Below are positions 1 to 9,016 of a stretch of DNA of 64,000 nucleotides, one piece after another (within the stretch, counting starts at the first letter, position 1; each line of letters opens with the position of its first letter). A program made the position numbers and the translations under genes. Source of the DNA: Nitrosopumilus sp. K4 (GTDB taxonomy: Archaea > Thermoproteota > Nitrososphaeria > Nitrososphaerales > Nitrosopumilaceae). Location: NCBI RefSeq assembly GCF_018128925.1, contig NZ_CP067007.1, forward strand, positions 248,001 to 312,000, written 5' to 3'. The notes below the pieces were generated by a model. It saw only the letters and a program-made list of their open reading frames with translations. It was not told the origin of the DNA and did not search any database.

Positions 1-302
1 TCAACTGATACATCTTCTGTACATCCGAATTGACCATATCCTGCATTATTTACAACAACATCTATCCTCCCACCTTCTGTTATGGTTTTTTTAATTGCAG
101 ATGTGATGGATTCTTCTTTATCTACGTCGAGTTCTATAATGTCTATTGGAATGTTTTCCTTTTCTGCAATTTCTCGCAATTTTCCCCCTTTGTTGACATC
201 CCTCATACTTGCAAATGTATGGTACCCGTCTCTTGCAAGAGCAAGTGATGTTTCAAATCCTATTCCTGATGAACTGCCTGTTACAAGAGCTACTTTTTCC
301 AT
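1..302 (-). CDS. Short-chain dehydrogenase/reductase, N-terminal part (cut by window edge)
   Basis: The gene starts with ATG at 302 and runs off the left edge, so only about the first 100 residues are visible. They form a Rossmann start with the SDR cofactor motif TGSSSGIG (residues 8-15), an acidic position after beta-strand 3 (ELDV, about 57-60) and the NNAG motif (85-88). This is a classical NAD(P)(H)-dependent SDR. The catalytic Tyr-x-x-x-Lys lies outside the window, so the substrate cannot be guessed. The next gene, a helicase, is on the same strand and ends about 40 bases before this start, so the two may be co-transcribed. Confidence 0.9.
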   Translation of the reverse strand, partial: MEKVALVTGSSSGIGFETSLALARDGYHTFASMRDVNKGGKLREIAEKENIPIDIIELDVDKEESITSAIKKTITEGGRIDVVVNNAGYGQFGCTEDVSV

Positions 303-340
303 AATGTTTCTAAATTCTTGTCATATTTATCCCATTTTGA

Positions 341-2851
341 TTAAACAAGAGGCCTGTCTCCCTCTGTAGGATCAATTAGTTCTGTTTTTTCTCCGTCATT
401 AATTCTTGATAATACTTCAAGTGCTGAATATTTGTGGAGAAATTCATTGTTGTTTCCACATCTATATGAAAATGTACATCGAGGACATCCTGATTCATTT
501 TTGCATGGACATTCTTTTACAATAAACATGCTCCTTTCAATTGCTTTTTCAAATCTGTCGTAAAGTGCTTTACTTGCACCATTTCCTCCTATGGCACCAT
601 CGTATATGAAAATCAAACCTGATGTACCAAGCGAAATTCCTCCCAAATCTTGGGACACTCCACCAGTTATCATATTGCTTCCTTCAATAACTACGTGTTC
701 AGTTGCATGGTATCCGCTAGCCTCTGTATAGTCCTCATCTTCTGCCTTTTGGATTTCCTTTAATGGTCTTGGGGCATGAAATACAATGCCTTTTGTTACA
801 AAATCATACTCTAATGGATAATCAAGCAATATTTTTTCCCCCTGAGTGACCTCTTGACCTAGCTCAATGTTGACATAACCATAGACCTTTTTCTGAATGT
901 GGAGTTTACAAAATGCAACTTCCACTCCAAATGCTTTTCTTCTATCATATACTGTTTCAATAGTTGGCCATTCTTCAGTAAGTGCTTTTGTATAGTATGG
1001 ATAGTCTCTTGGAATTCTTTCTAATTTTGCATAATTTTTTTTTGGATATCCAAATTCCTTTACTTTGTATCTTGTTCCTGCAAGAAAATAAATTGCATCT
1101 TTGTGAAGTTCTTCTAGTGCAATTGGGAGGATTCTGTCACCTACCTTTTTGTCATTTAAGAAAATATCTATTGACTTTCCAATACCTCTGATGCTATAAT
1201 CATTTAACATTGAACCAATTTTGTCAAAGTTTGGAATTATTCTATTATTGAATTCAACTACATTACCTTCATTGATGTGATAATTGATGACTTCTTGATG
1301 TTCTTTTAACTCATGTTTGGAAATTGGTTTGTCACATGCCATTGCTAACACTTGAAATTCTTCTACAAATGGATTCTTTGGATCAATGTATGTTCTTTCA
1401 ACATCTTCAAAATAATCGTCTGGATGATTCTTATAGTATTGTGAAATTGGATCATTTCCAAGTGCTAAAAACGCATAACCCCTCTGACCTTTTCTTGCAG
1501 CTCTTCCAATCCTCTGAACTAATCTATTGACTGGGATTGTTGATGAAATAACACAATCTACATTTCCAATGTCTATGCCAAGTTCAAGTGTAGGTGTACA
1601 TGATATAGCTGCGAGTTTGTCTTCTTTGAAATCTCTTTCAACTGATTTTCTGTAATTTACCATCAATCCTGCTCTGTGAACTTTGATGTTGACTTTTTGT
1701 TTTTTAGCTTGTATTGCTAAAAGTTCAGAGTTTAAATGAGAATTGTTAAAGACCATCGTCTTGTGATTTTCTTCAGTCATTCGTTTTGTCAAATCTACCA
1801 TCAATGCTCTTTGTGTTCTAAGTGAAGGAAAAAGCATAACAAAATCTGTTTGTCCTTTTCTGCCAGAACCGTGAATTAGGCTCATTTTTTCTCCAAATAA
1901 TTGCTGACAAAAGTCTTTTGCATCTTTAAGAGTAGCTGATGCTGCGACAAACTGAATCTTTTTTGAGCATATTCTCTTGAGCCTCTTTATGATATAGTGT
2001 ATATTTGAGCCAAAAATTCCAGAATAAACATGTGTCTCATCAACTACTAGTATTTTGATTGTAGACAGAAGCGATGCAAACTTTGTTTGATGCCACAAGT
2101 GATAATGTATGACATCGAAATTTGTCACAATGATTTGTGGTGGGTTTTCAATTATTTCGCGCCTTTCAGATTGTTCTGTGTCTCCATCAAATACGCTTAC
2201 TCTGATCCCTATCTTTTTTGCAAATTTCTGAATTTTTGGATATTGATCTCGTGACAAAGCCTTTGTGGGGTATACAAACACCGCAAAAACATTTGATGTT
2301 TGGTCTGCATTTTTTTTGATCTTTTGAATAACTGGAATCAAAAATGCCTCTGTTTTACCTGAAGCAGTAGGAGCTTCAATGATTATGTTTTCTCCAAATG
2401 ATATTTCTTGAATTGCGTCTTCCTGAAATTTGTAAAACTGTTCTATTCCTATTTCCTTGAGATAACTTGTAATTGATTCATCCAGTCCAACCTCTTCTAC
2501 TATAGAGCCCATTTCTGGCTCTGGATTTTTAAGAATCTTGTACTGAGATACATAATCTTTTTTTGAATAAAGAATTGACTCTGTTATTTTGTCTGGATTT
2601 TGCTTTCCGATCATCTCTTTGATCTCATTTTCTGCCCTTACAATTCCCTCTTCCTTTAGATCATCTGAGATTCCTTTTTCTGATACTGAACCTTCATCAA
2701 ATCTTGCTAAAAATTCTAAATAAACTTCGTCGATATTTTTCTTAAATTCTAACAGATCTTCTATTCCACAACTGCATGAGATGTGCATTTTTTTGTTGAA
2801 TGTTTTTTGAATCTCTAATTTTGCTTTGCATTTTGGACATGAAAATTTCAA
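341..2851 (-). CDS. MrfA/Hrq1-type superfamily 2 DEAD/DEAH-box helicase with C-terminal cysteine cluster
   Basis: An 836-residue SF2 helicase. It shows a Q-motif-like FQ (142-143), Walker A TASGKT (162-167), Walker B DETH (271-274), SAT motif (304-306) and an arginine-finger motif QRIGRAARKG in the second RecA domain. The C-terminal third ends in a DUF1998/MZB-type cysteine cluster (CPCKNESGCPRC, then YRCGNNN, about 781-798), which is the hallmark of the MrfA/Hrq1/YprA group. Known members act in repair of DNA crosslinks such as mitomycin damage. An extra N-terminal zinc finger (C5-x2-C8, C26-x-C28) is present. The substrate in this organism is inferred. The gene is divergent from the methyltransferase at 2952. 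Confidence 0.88.
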   Translation of the reverse strand: MKFSCPKCKAKLEIQKTFNKKMHISCSCGIEDLLEFKKNIDEVYLEFLARFDEGSVSEKGISDDLKEEGIVRAENEIKEMIGKQNPDKITESILYSKKDYVSQYKILKNPEPEMGSIVEEVGLDESITSYLKEIGIEQFYKFQEDAIQEISFGENIIIEAPTASGKTEAFLIPVIQKIKKNADQTSNVFAVFVYPTKALSRDQYPKIQKFAKKIGIRVSVFDGDTEQSERREIIENPPQIIVTNFDVIHYHLWHQTKFASLLSTIKILVVDETHVYSGIFGSNIHYIIKRLKRICSKKIQFVAASATLKDAKDFCQQLFGEKMSLIHGSGRKGQTDFVMLFPSLRTQRALMVDLTKRMTEENHKTMVFNNSHLNSELLAIQAKKQKVNIKVHRAGLMVNYRKSVERDFKEDKLAAISCTPTLELGIDIGNVDCVISSTIPVNRLVQRIGRAARKGQRGYAFLALGNDPISQYYKNHPDDYFEDVERTYIDPKNPFVEEFQVLAMACDKPISKHELKEHQEVINYHINEGNVVEFNNRIIPNFDKIGSMLNDYSIRGIGKSIDIFLNDKKVGDRILPIALEELHKDAIYFLAGTRYKVKEFGYPKKNYAKLERIPRDYPYYTKALTEEWPTIETVYDRRKAFGVEVAFCKLHIQKKVYGYVNIELGQEVTQGEKILLDYPLEYDFVTKGIVFHAPRPLKEIQKAEDEDYTEASGYHATEHVVIEGSNMITGGVSQDLGGISLGTSGLIFIYDGAIGGNGASKALYDRFEKAIERSMFIVKECPCKNESGCPRCTFSYRCGNNNEFLHKYSALEVLSRINDGEKTELIDPTEGDRPLV

Positions 2852-2951
2852 CTATATCACTTATGATGTGTGAAGTTCATGATTTATTGTTTGAGTGTAT
2901 TTTTCAACTTTCACGACATTATTAAACGAGGATGTAGTCTTTTTGTTAAAA

Positions 2952-3725
2952 ATGAAAAAAATCCAAATCAACAATATCTACAATTCTAATTGTATGGAGG
3001 GAATGCTGAGTATTCCAAAAAATAAGGTTGATTTGGTAATTACTGATCCTCCTTTTGCCATAAATTTCAAGGCTAAAAAAGCAAATTATAACCGGTTGTC
3101 CTCAAGAGTCATGTCTGGTTATAATGAAATTTTAGCCAAAGATTACTATGATTTTACTTATGAATGGATGAGTCAAGTATATCGAATTCTAAAAAATTCT
3201 GGAAGCATGTATGTGTTCTCAGGATGGAATAATCTCAAAGATATTCTTAGGGCTTTAGATGATGTGGGATTCACAACTGTGAATCATATTATTTGGAAAT
3301 ATCAGTTTGGAGTTGTGACAAGAAAAAAGTTTGTCACTTCTCACTATCACTGTCTTTATGTGTGTAAGGATGATAAGAAAAGAAAATTCTTTCCGTTTTC
3401 AAGATTCAAAAAAGATTCTAAAACCAAGGAAGGTCGTAGTTTACACTATAAAGACAAAGAAGATGTTTGGGAAATTAAAAGAGAATATTGGACTGGTGAT
3501 GAAAAAACTCCAACAAAACTACCTGCAGAACTAATAGAAAAATTATTGCAATACTCTAGTCAAAAAAATGATATTGTCTTAGACCCATTTCTTGGATCTG
3601 GTCAAGTTGCTGTTGTAAGTAAATCCATGAATAGGAGATTTTTAGGTTTTGAAATTGTTCCTGAATATTACAAATTTGCAAAAAAAAGATTAGACATGAA
3701 TCTCTACCGAATTAAATCTGATTAA
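2952..3725 (+). CDS. Orphan beta-class DNA adenine-N6 or N4/N6 methyltransferase
   Basis: A 257-residue S-adenosylmethionine-dependent DNA methyltransferase. The catalytic motif IV DPPF (residues 32-35) comes first. The AdoMet-binding motif I DPFLGSGQ (about 211-218) is near the C-terminus, which is the beta-class order seen in HinfI and CcrM-type enzymes. DPPF rather than SPPY favours adenine N6 as target. An in-frame ATG exists at 2895, but the start at 2952 gives the usual family N-terminus and has an AT-rich box about 25 bases upstream. No restriction nuclease is adjacent, so it is probably a solitary methylase. Its stop overlaps that of the convergent TatA gene. The recognition site cannot be read from sequence. 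Confidence 0.85.
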   Translation: MKKIQINNIYNSNCMEGMLSIPKNKVDLVITDPPFAINFKAKKANYNRLSSRVMSGYNEILAKDYYDFTYEWMSQVYRILKNSGSMYVFSGWNNLKDILRALDDVGFTTVNHIIWKYQFGVVTRKKFVTSHYHCLYVCKDDKKRKFFPFSRFKKDSKTKEGRSLHYKDKEDVWEIKREYWTGDEKTPTKLPAELIEKLLQYSSQKNDIVLDPFLGSGQVAVVSKSMNRRFLGFEIVPEYYKFAKKRLDMNLYRIKSD

Positions 3726-4087
3726 TTATTTGATTTATTTTTTGACTTATTCTCTGCTTCGTTTATCTTTTTCTGTCCTATTTTATTTGAGATAATTTTT
3801 CTCAGCTCATCATCTGATTTTTCTTCCACCCTTATCCCTAATGATTTTGCAATCATCTCAAGCTTTTGTCTTTCATTTTCTACAGGGCCTGAAACATCCA
3901 CATTATGGTTTGTAATGTCTTTCATGTGGTTTTGAACATCGTTTTTTGCTTTGTTGTACTCATTGACTGCTTTTCCAATTTTCCTTGCAGCGCCTGGAAG
4001 CTGGTTTGTTCCTAAAATCAACACTAGGGCTACAAAAATTATGATTATCCATTCACTCCCTACTATGTTCAATGAATAATCAATCAT
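3722..4087 (-). CDS. tatA: Sec-independent (Tat) protein translocase subunit TatA/TatB
   Basis: 121 residues: a short outside segment, one hydrophobic helix (about 12-27), the hinge TNQLPGAARKIG and an amphipathic helix, followed by a charged lysine-rich tail. This is the TatA/TatB/Hcf106 architecture. TatA oligomers form the pore for folded proteins carrying twin-arginine signals. TatC is not in this window. The stop codon overlaps the stop of the convergent methyltransferase, leaving no room for a separate terminator. Confidence 0.88.
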   Translation of the reverse strand: MIDYSLNIVGSEWIIIIFVALVLILGTNQLPGAARKIGKAVNEYNKAKNDVQNHMKDITNHNVDVSGPVENERQKLEMIAKSLGIRVEEKSDDELRKIISNKIGQKKINEAENKSKNKSNN

Positions 4088-4191
4088 ATCCTAGAATACC
4101 TTGATTTGAAATTAAATCTAATGTTGGATTTTTGTGCCTATTTTTCAGTAAACCGCATTGTTGCTGAAAATCACACACGAGAATATCCGTA

Positions 4192-4202
4192 TTTATTTAA
4201 AG
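4192..4202 (+). promoter_or_regulatory. TATA box of the PII-like gene
   Basis: TTTATTTAAAG is centred 28 bases before the ATG at 4225, the spacing expected for a leaderless archaeal transcript. Confidence 0.55.
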
Positions 4203-4224
4203 AACATCTTCATAAATTCTAAAC

Positions 4225-4539
4225 ATGAAGAAAATCGAAGTGATAGTTCGACCTGAGCTCAGAGACAAAACTGTCGCTGCAATCAAGAAAAATGGGGTTG
4301 GAGGAGTTACCATTCATCATGTACAAGGTCAAGGTTCTGAGGATCCGCCACTTGTTGGTCAGTATTTCTCAAAAGACATGATAATCTGTGTAGTCGATGA
4401 TCCTAAGTTAGATGATATACTTGATTCAATTGCAAAAGTAGCTTGTACCGGGGAAAAAGGAGACGGTAAAGTCTTTGTAATGGCTGTAGAAGATGCACTT
4501 GACATCTGTACTAAAAAACGTGGAACTACATCCATCTAA
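4225..4539 (+). CDS. PII-family signal-transduction protein (GlnB/GlnK-like) with non-canonical T-loop
   Basis: A 104-residue PII-fold protein. It has the N-terminal strand KKIEVIVRPE, a B-loop TGEKGDGKVFV (about 75-85) for nucleotide phosphates and a C-terminal strand. PII proteins sense ATP/ADP and 2-oxoglutarate and control ammonium uptake and assimilation. The T-loop (about 34-50) reads QGQGSEDPPLVGQYFSKD. It is short and lacks the usual tyrosine or serine modification site at its tip, so regulation by uridylylation is unlikely. No amt gene is adjacent. Family assignment is solid; the partner is unknown. Confidence 0.88.
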   Translation: MKKIEVIVRPELRDKTVAAIKKNGVGGVTIHHVQGQGSEDPPLVGQYFSKDMIICVVDDPKLDDILDSIAKVACTGEKGDGKVFVMAVEDALDICTKKRGTTSI

Positions 4540-4552
4540 TTTTCTTTTTGCT

Positions 4553-5710
4553 CTAGATATTTTGAATTCTTTTTGGCTCTAATTTTTTTCTGAATGTTAT
4601 TGCAATGGCTGTAATTCCTATTCCTATAATTCCAAATACTATGTATGGGGACTGATCTCCAAATGATTGAGTAATCGGCCCCCCTATGGTTGGTCCTATG
4701 GCCCATCCTATTCCAAACACAGTTTCATATGCTCCAATAATTTTTCCCGATATTCCTTTTTTTGTTTTACTTAAAATTATTTCAAGTGTTAATGGGAAGA
4801 ATATGCTAAATCCAAACCCCATCAATACTAATGCAATTCCATATGTTATGATAGACTCTGATACAACTGACAAACCTAATCCTAATGATACTGACATTGC
4901 AGCTGCAATCAAAGTATGGCTTGTTTTCCTTGAAAGTTTTCCTGCAAATGCAAGTGACACAACTCTTGATATTCCGAATACAAAATACAAATAGAGAATA
5001 TCTCTATCTGACATACCATTGTCATTTAGAAATGCTGGATAGATTGTTAAGATAATTCCAAATGATGATGTGAAAAAAACCAATAATATGATGGCTATTG
5101 GAAATCTCTTCATTTCTTTGATTGATGCAATTGAAATTTTTTCATGATGGTTTGTAATGCTCTTTCTTGAGGCTAAAATGGCTGAAATTATTGCTGTAGA
5201 TAAAATAAATCCTGTTATCTGAAATAGTATTCTATATGTGACATCTGCTCCTTCAAGAAATGCATTTCCAATCAATGGGCCTATCATAAAACCAATTACA
5301 AAAAACATGGTAAACCAAGAAATGTTCTTGACTCTGTCCTTTTCTTTACTGTGATTTGATATGATTGATTCACATGGTGGCCAGAAAAATGCATGAGCCA
5401 CCCCTGTCATAATCCTAAACCCCATTATTTCTGGCACTGATTGTGCAATGGATAACAAGTAAATTGATACTGAATTTATTGTGGCACCTAATGCAAGTAG
5501 ATATCCATTGTTGAATCGGTCTAAAAGAATTCCGACAAATATTGGGATGAACATGTATGGGATGAAATTTGCAAGCCCAATTAGTCCCAGTTCTGAATAT
5601 GAAGCTCCGATGATATTTTTTGCAAATACTGGGAGGATTGGACCGTGTAATCCATATGAAATTCCTATGATTAATCCTGTAATATTGACAAGAATTAGTA
5701 TTCTCTTCAT
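4553..5710 (-). CDS. Major facilitator superfamily transporter
   Basis: A 385-residue protein with about 12 hydrophobic segments. The motif between helices 2 and 3 is MFS-like (GILLDRFNNGY) and the cytoplasmic tail is short and basic. This indicates a secondary drug, sugar or metabolite exporter of the MFS. The substrate cannot be assigned. Its ATG overlaps the TGA of the upstream methyltransferase (ATGA), so the two are translationally coupled. Confidence 0.85.
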   Translation of the reverse strand: MKRILILVNITGLIIGISYGLHGPILPVFAKNIIGASYSELGLIGLANFIPYMFIPIFVGILLDRFNNGYLLALGATINSVSIYLLSIAQSVPEIMGFRIMTGVAHAFFWPPCESIISNHSKEKDRVKNISWFTMFFVIGFMIGPLIGNAFLEGADVTYRILFQITGFILSTAIISAILASRKSITNHHEKISIASIKEMKRFPIAIILLVFFTSSFGIILTIYPAFLNDNGMSDRDILYLYFVFGISRVVSLAFAGKLSRKTSHTLIAAAMSVSLGLGLSVVSESIITYGIALVLMGFGFSIFFPLTLEIILSKTKKGISGKIIGAYETVFGIGWAIGPTIGGPITQSFGDQSPYIVFGIIGIGITAIAITFRKKLEPKRIQNI

Positions 5711-6396
5711 TTGTATGCGGCAACCATTATTGCGCCACCCATAAGATCTTTCTCAAACTCTACTTTGGAAAATTTTTCAAGCAGTAATTCTTCAAGTTTT
5801 TTATTTTTTGGCCATCTTCTGTAAGTTCCATACAATGTACCAAATTTCAAACCTAGTTTACCTCCTGCAAAGAATGCAAGAATTGGCAAAATACATCTGA
5901 GGTAAAATGAAACTCCTAATCTAATAAAACCCTCATCTGGTTTACCTAAATCTACAATGACAAATCTTCCGTCTTTTTTTAGAACTCTATGAATTTCTGA
6001 AATTGCTATTCGTAAATTTATTGCATCTCTTAGTGAATACCCGCATAGTACTGCATCAAACTCTTCGTCTCTAAATGGAATGTGCTCAAAAACCCCATTT
6101 GCCATATCTGGAGTTTTCTCAAAAAATGTACTTGTATTTTTTAACATTGGTACAAGAGGATCATAAAGGGTGATTGATATTTTACCATCACAAATGTTTA
6201 GTGCCGTTTTTGACATATTTCCAAATCCGGATCCTGCATCAAGAATTTTGTTTCCTGGGAACACTCTTCCTGAAATTCCTCTGTTTCTATACTCTATATC
6301 TTTTCCAAGAGAAATGTATGAATTGACTTTGTCATAAATTGGGATAATTTCACGTAGTACTTCTATTACTTCACCCCAATAACTTCCTAAACCCAT
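5707..6396 (-). CDS. Class I SAM methyltransferase, UbiE/MenG-like
   Basis: A 229-residue methyltransferase. Residues near the N-terminus (PIYDKVNSYISLG) match the UbiE-type start, motif I is LDAGSGFGN (about 52-60), and the post-core contains ISEIHRVLKKDGRFVIVDLG. The UbiE/MenG family methylates the demethylmenaquinone ring; ammonia-oxidising archaea use menaquinones, so that role is plausible. The gene is coupled by ATGA overlap to the MFS transporter downstream. Other small-molecule methylation is possible. Confidence 0.75.
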   Translation of the reverse strand: MGLGSYWGEVIEVLREIIPIYDKVNSYISLGKDIEYRNRGISGRVFPGNKILDAGSGFGNMSKTALNICDGKISITLYDPLVPMLKNTSTFFEKTPDMANGVFEHIPFRDEEFDAVLCGYSLRDAINLRIAISEIHRVLKKDGRFVIVDLGKPDEGFIRLGVSFYLRCILPILAFFAGGKLGLKFGTLYGTYRRWPKNKKLEELLLEKFSKVEFEKDLMGGAIMVAAYK

Positions 6397-6443
6397 TGTT
6401 TATCGACTCTATGAACTAGTTTGAATAGTTTTCAAAATCTTGA

Positions 6444-7169
6444 TTATGCTGTAGAAAATTTGGATACATTTTTTGCATAAGATTCCAACTCTGACTCTGA
6501 AATTTTTTCAAAGATTTTCTTTTCAGATGTCACCTTTGCCATTTTAACATGATTCAACCCTTCTTTTTGTTCTGCCTTTAGATTAATTGATGCAATTGCT
6601 AATGCTGCAGCATCTTCTAGACTCATTTCTGAATCATAATGTTTTTCCAAAAATGCATTAACTTCATCAGAACCTGCACCAATTGCAATTGCTGCATATT
6701 GAACAAAAGTTCCACTTGGATCAGTAACATAGATTTTTTCACCTTGTTGATCAACTCCTGCAATAATCAATGCAACACCGTTTGGACGAACTCCTGAATA
6801 TTGAGTATATTGATGTGATTGATCTGCCAAGTGCTTTGCAACTGTTGCAACCTCAACTGATTCATCATAAGTCATTTTGTTACCTTGAGAGAATAATCTT
6901 GCATTGTCAACTTGTACTCTGGCATCTGGAATGTATCCTGCAGCTGCCACTCCGATATGGAAATCTACTTGGAATATTTTTTGAGTTATATTTGAAGTCT
7001 GTAATGCTCTTGGTTTTTCTTCTACTGCCATAATGACTCCCTGTTTTGTCTTGATTCCTAATGCTAGGGTTCCTCTTTTTACAGTCTCCATAGCATACTC
7101 TACTTGGTAAATTCTACCATCTGGCGAATACATTGTAGGTGTCATATCATAACCGCGTGATGCCATCAT
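6444..7169 (-). CDS. psmA: 20S proteasome alpha subunit
   Basis: 241 residues. It has the alpha-type signature GYDMTPTMYSPDGRIYQVEYA near the N-terminus, the helix H0 region, and the internal KRGTLALGIK strand of the Ntn-hydrolase fold without a catalytic N-terminal threonine. Alpha rings gate the core particle. Two in-frame Met codons open the gene; the second (MASRGYD) may be used. It is divergent from the HTH gene at 7274. Confidence 0.95.
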   Translation of the reverse strand: MMASRGYDMTPTMYSPDGRIYQVEYAMETVKRGTLALGIKTKQGVIMAVEEKPRALQTSNITQKIFQVDFHIGVAAAGYIPDARVQVDNARLFSQGNKMTYDESVEVATVAKHLADQSHQYTQYSGVRPNGVALIIAGVDQQGEKIYVTDPSGTFVQYAAIAIGAGSDEVNAFLEKHYDSEMSLEDAAALAIASINLKAEQKEGLNHVKMAKVTSEKKIFEKISESELESYAKNVSKFSTA

Positions 7170-7273
7170 GTCATCACGAGTTCCTCCTCAGTCAATTTAA
7201 GGGTAATTATCTTGTCTCTGGATGTGAATTGGATAGGATCTGGAAATAATGTTTTAAGTGATTTCAGCAAATT

Positions 7274-7672
7274 ATGCGTAAGAGCATGACTAATACTCAA
7301 TTACTTGAATTCAAACAGATGTTAAATTGTAGATCTCAGCCTGAGCATAGAAAACCAGACAAACAGACTAGAAAATTATTGCTTTACTTATTTACAAGCA
7401 CTAGAGGTGGTTTTACTAGGATGAGAATAATTATGAATTTACTAGAAAAGCCATACAACACACATCAACTTGCCCAAGAATTGGATTTAGATTACAAGGC
7501 TGTTCAGCACCATCTCAAAGTTTTAGAAAAAAACAACATGGTAACAAAAATTGGCGAAAAATATGGTGCCCTTTTTCATTTGTCCAACTTCCTTGAAATC
7601 AACATTCGTGCACTAGACGAGGCAATTGACAAACTAGACCGAAAAATGAATCACAAGAAAGTTTATCATTAA
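7274..7672 (+). CDS. ArsR-like winged-helix transcriptional regulator
   Basis: 132 residues with a winged helix-turn-helix at about 52-105 (STHQLAQ-type helix: NTHQLAQELDLDYKAVQHHLKVLEKNNMV), followed by a helical C-terminus. It resembles archaeal ArsR/GntR-like single-domain regulators. No metal-binding cysteine motif is visible; a lone Cys is near residue 19. It lies 70 bases upstream of gdhA on the same strand and could regulate it or itself; that is inference. Confidence 0.8.
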   Translation: MRKSMTNTQLLEFKQMLNCRSQPEHRKPDKQTRKLLLYLFTSTRGGFTRMRIIMNLLEKPYNTHQLAQELDLDYKAVQHHLKVLEKNNMVTKIGEKYGALFHLSNFLEINIRALDEAIDKLDRKMNHKKVYH

Positions 7673-7708
7673 TTCATAATTTATGCGATCTAACTTTCTG
7701 AACCAAAC

Positions 7709-7718
7709 TTAAATATAA
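7709..7718 (+). promoter_or_regulatory. TATA box of glutamate dehydrogenase
   Basis: TTAAATATAA is centred 28 bases before the TTG start at 7742. This spacing supports the TTG as the start of a leaderless mRNA. Confidence 0.6.
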
Positions 7719-7741
7719 TATGAACAATTCTGAAAAATATC

Positions 7742-9016
7742 TTGGTCAAGAACGATCCTTTTGAAAATGCAACAAAACAAGTAAATGATGCATGTGATGT
7801 TCTTGGCATAAAAGACAAAGGACTGCGTGAATATCTTGCAATGCCTAACAGACTTTTGAGAGTTAAAATTCCAGTTAAAATGGACAACGGAAAAATTAGA
7901 GTTTTCACAGGTTTTCGAAGTCAACATAACAATGACAGAGGTCCATACAAAGGTGGTATCAGGTACTTTGATCCAAAAGGTGGAGTTGAATACATGGAAC
8001 GTGAAGTTATGGCACTTTCATCTTGGATGACTTGGAAATGTGCAATTGTCGATGTTCCTCTTGGAGGTGGAAAAGGTGGAATTTTTGTAAATCCAAAAAC
8101 TGAAAAACTCAGCGACGGTGAAATGGAAAGACTCACCAGAGGTTTTGCTTACAAAATAGCTGAGGTTATTGGACCAAGAAAAGACATTCCAGCTCCGGAT
8201 GTTTATACAACTGGAAGAGAAATGACCCAAATTATGGATACATTTAGCAAACTTAACGATAATCAATATTCACCAGGCGTAATTACTGGTAAACCTATCT
8301 CAATGGGCGGTTCACTTGCAAGAAATGTTGCAACTGGATTGGGAACTGCTTATTGTGTAAGAGAGGCTGCAAAAGCTCTCAAGATTAAACTAAAAGGTGC
8401 CAAAGTTGTATTACAAGGATTTGGAAATGCATCCACCTTTGCAGGAATATATCTTGAGAAGATGGGCGCAAAAATAATTGGTGCAAGTGATTCTAAAGGC
8501 TCTATAATTGTCCCAAATGGATTCAAGACTGAAAAACTCATAGCCCATAAAGAAAAGACAGGTTCCGTTGTTAACTTCCCAGGGAGCAAAACAGTCTCTA
8601 CTGAAGAATTGCTTACAACAAAATGTGATATTCTAATTCCAGGTGCTCTGGAAAATCAGATTGATGCAAAGATTGCAAAAAATCTGAAATGTAAAATTAT
8701 TGGTGAGGCCGCAAATGGTCCAACTTTGCCAGAGGCAGATCCTATTCTATACAAGAATAAGATATTGGTAATTCCTGATATCTTGGCAAACTCTGGTGGT
8801 GTATGTATTTCTTACTTGGAGTGGGTACAAAATAACATGGGTTACTATTGGACCTTTGATGAAGTTGCAAACAAGATGGAAGCAAACATCACAAAAGGAT
8901 TCAGAGATGCATATGAAATGTCAAAGAAACACAAGATTGACATGAGAAAGGCTGCAATGGCACTTGCAGTTCAAAGAGTTGTAGAAGCATTTGAACAAAA
9001 AGGCATTTGGCCATAA
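7742..9016 (+). CDS. gdhA: Glutamate dehydrogenase
   Basis: A 424-residue hexameric-type Glu/Leu/Phe/Val dehydrogenase, which interconverts 2-oxoglutarate plus ammonium and glutamate using NAD(P)H. It shows the substrate-binding KGGIRY stretch (about 61-66), the catalytic-lysine segment PLGGGKGG (about 103-110) and the cofactor motif GFGNAS in the Rossmann domain. Start is TTG at 7742, supported by the TATA box; the ATG at 7720 is out of frame. It is an entry point for ammonium into biomass in an ammonia oxidiser. Confidence 0.95.
   Translation: MVKNDPFENATKQVNDACDVLGIKDKGLREYLAMPNRLLRVKIPVKMDNGKIRVFTGFRSQHNNDRGPYKGGIRYFDPKGGVEYMEREVMALSSWMTWKCAIVDVPLGGGKGGIFVNPKTEKLSDGEMERLTRGFAYKIAEVIGPRKDIPAPDVYTTGREMTQIMDTFSKLNDNQYSPGVITGKPISMGGSLARNVATGLGTAYCVREAAKALKIKLKGAKVVLQGFGNASTFAGIYLEKMGAKIIGASDSKGSIIVPNGFKTEKLIAHKEKTGSVVNFPGSKTVSTEELLTTKCDILIPGALENQIDAKIAKNLKCKIIGEAANGPTLPEADPILYKNKILVIPDILANSGGVCISYLEWVQNNMGYYWTFDEVANKMEANITKGFRDAYEMSKKHKIDMRKAAMALAVQRVVEAFEQKGIWP

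Noticed and set aside
5415-5723. 102-residue frame antisense-shifted within the MFS gene
   Set aside because: It is a shadow frame within a well-supported transporter gene, has low-complexity composition and no recognisable domain.
7720-7741. ATG at 7720 as start of glutamate dehydrogenase
   Set aside because: It is out of frame with the gene; TTG 7742 is in frame and correctly spaced from the TATA box.
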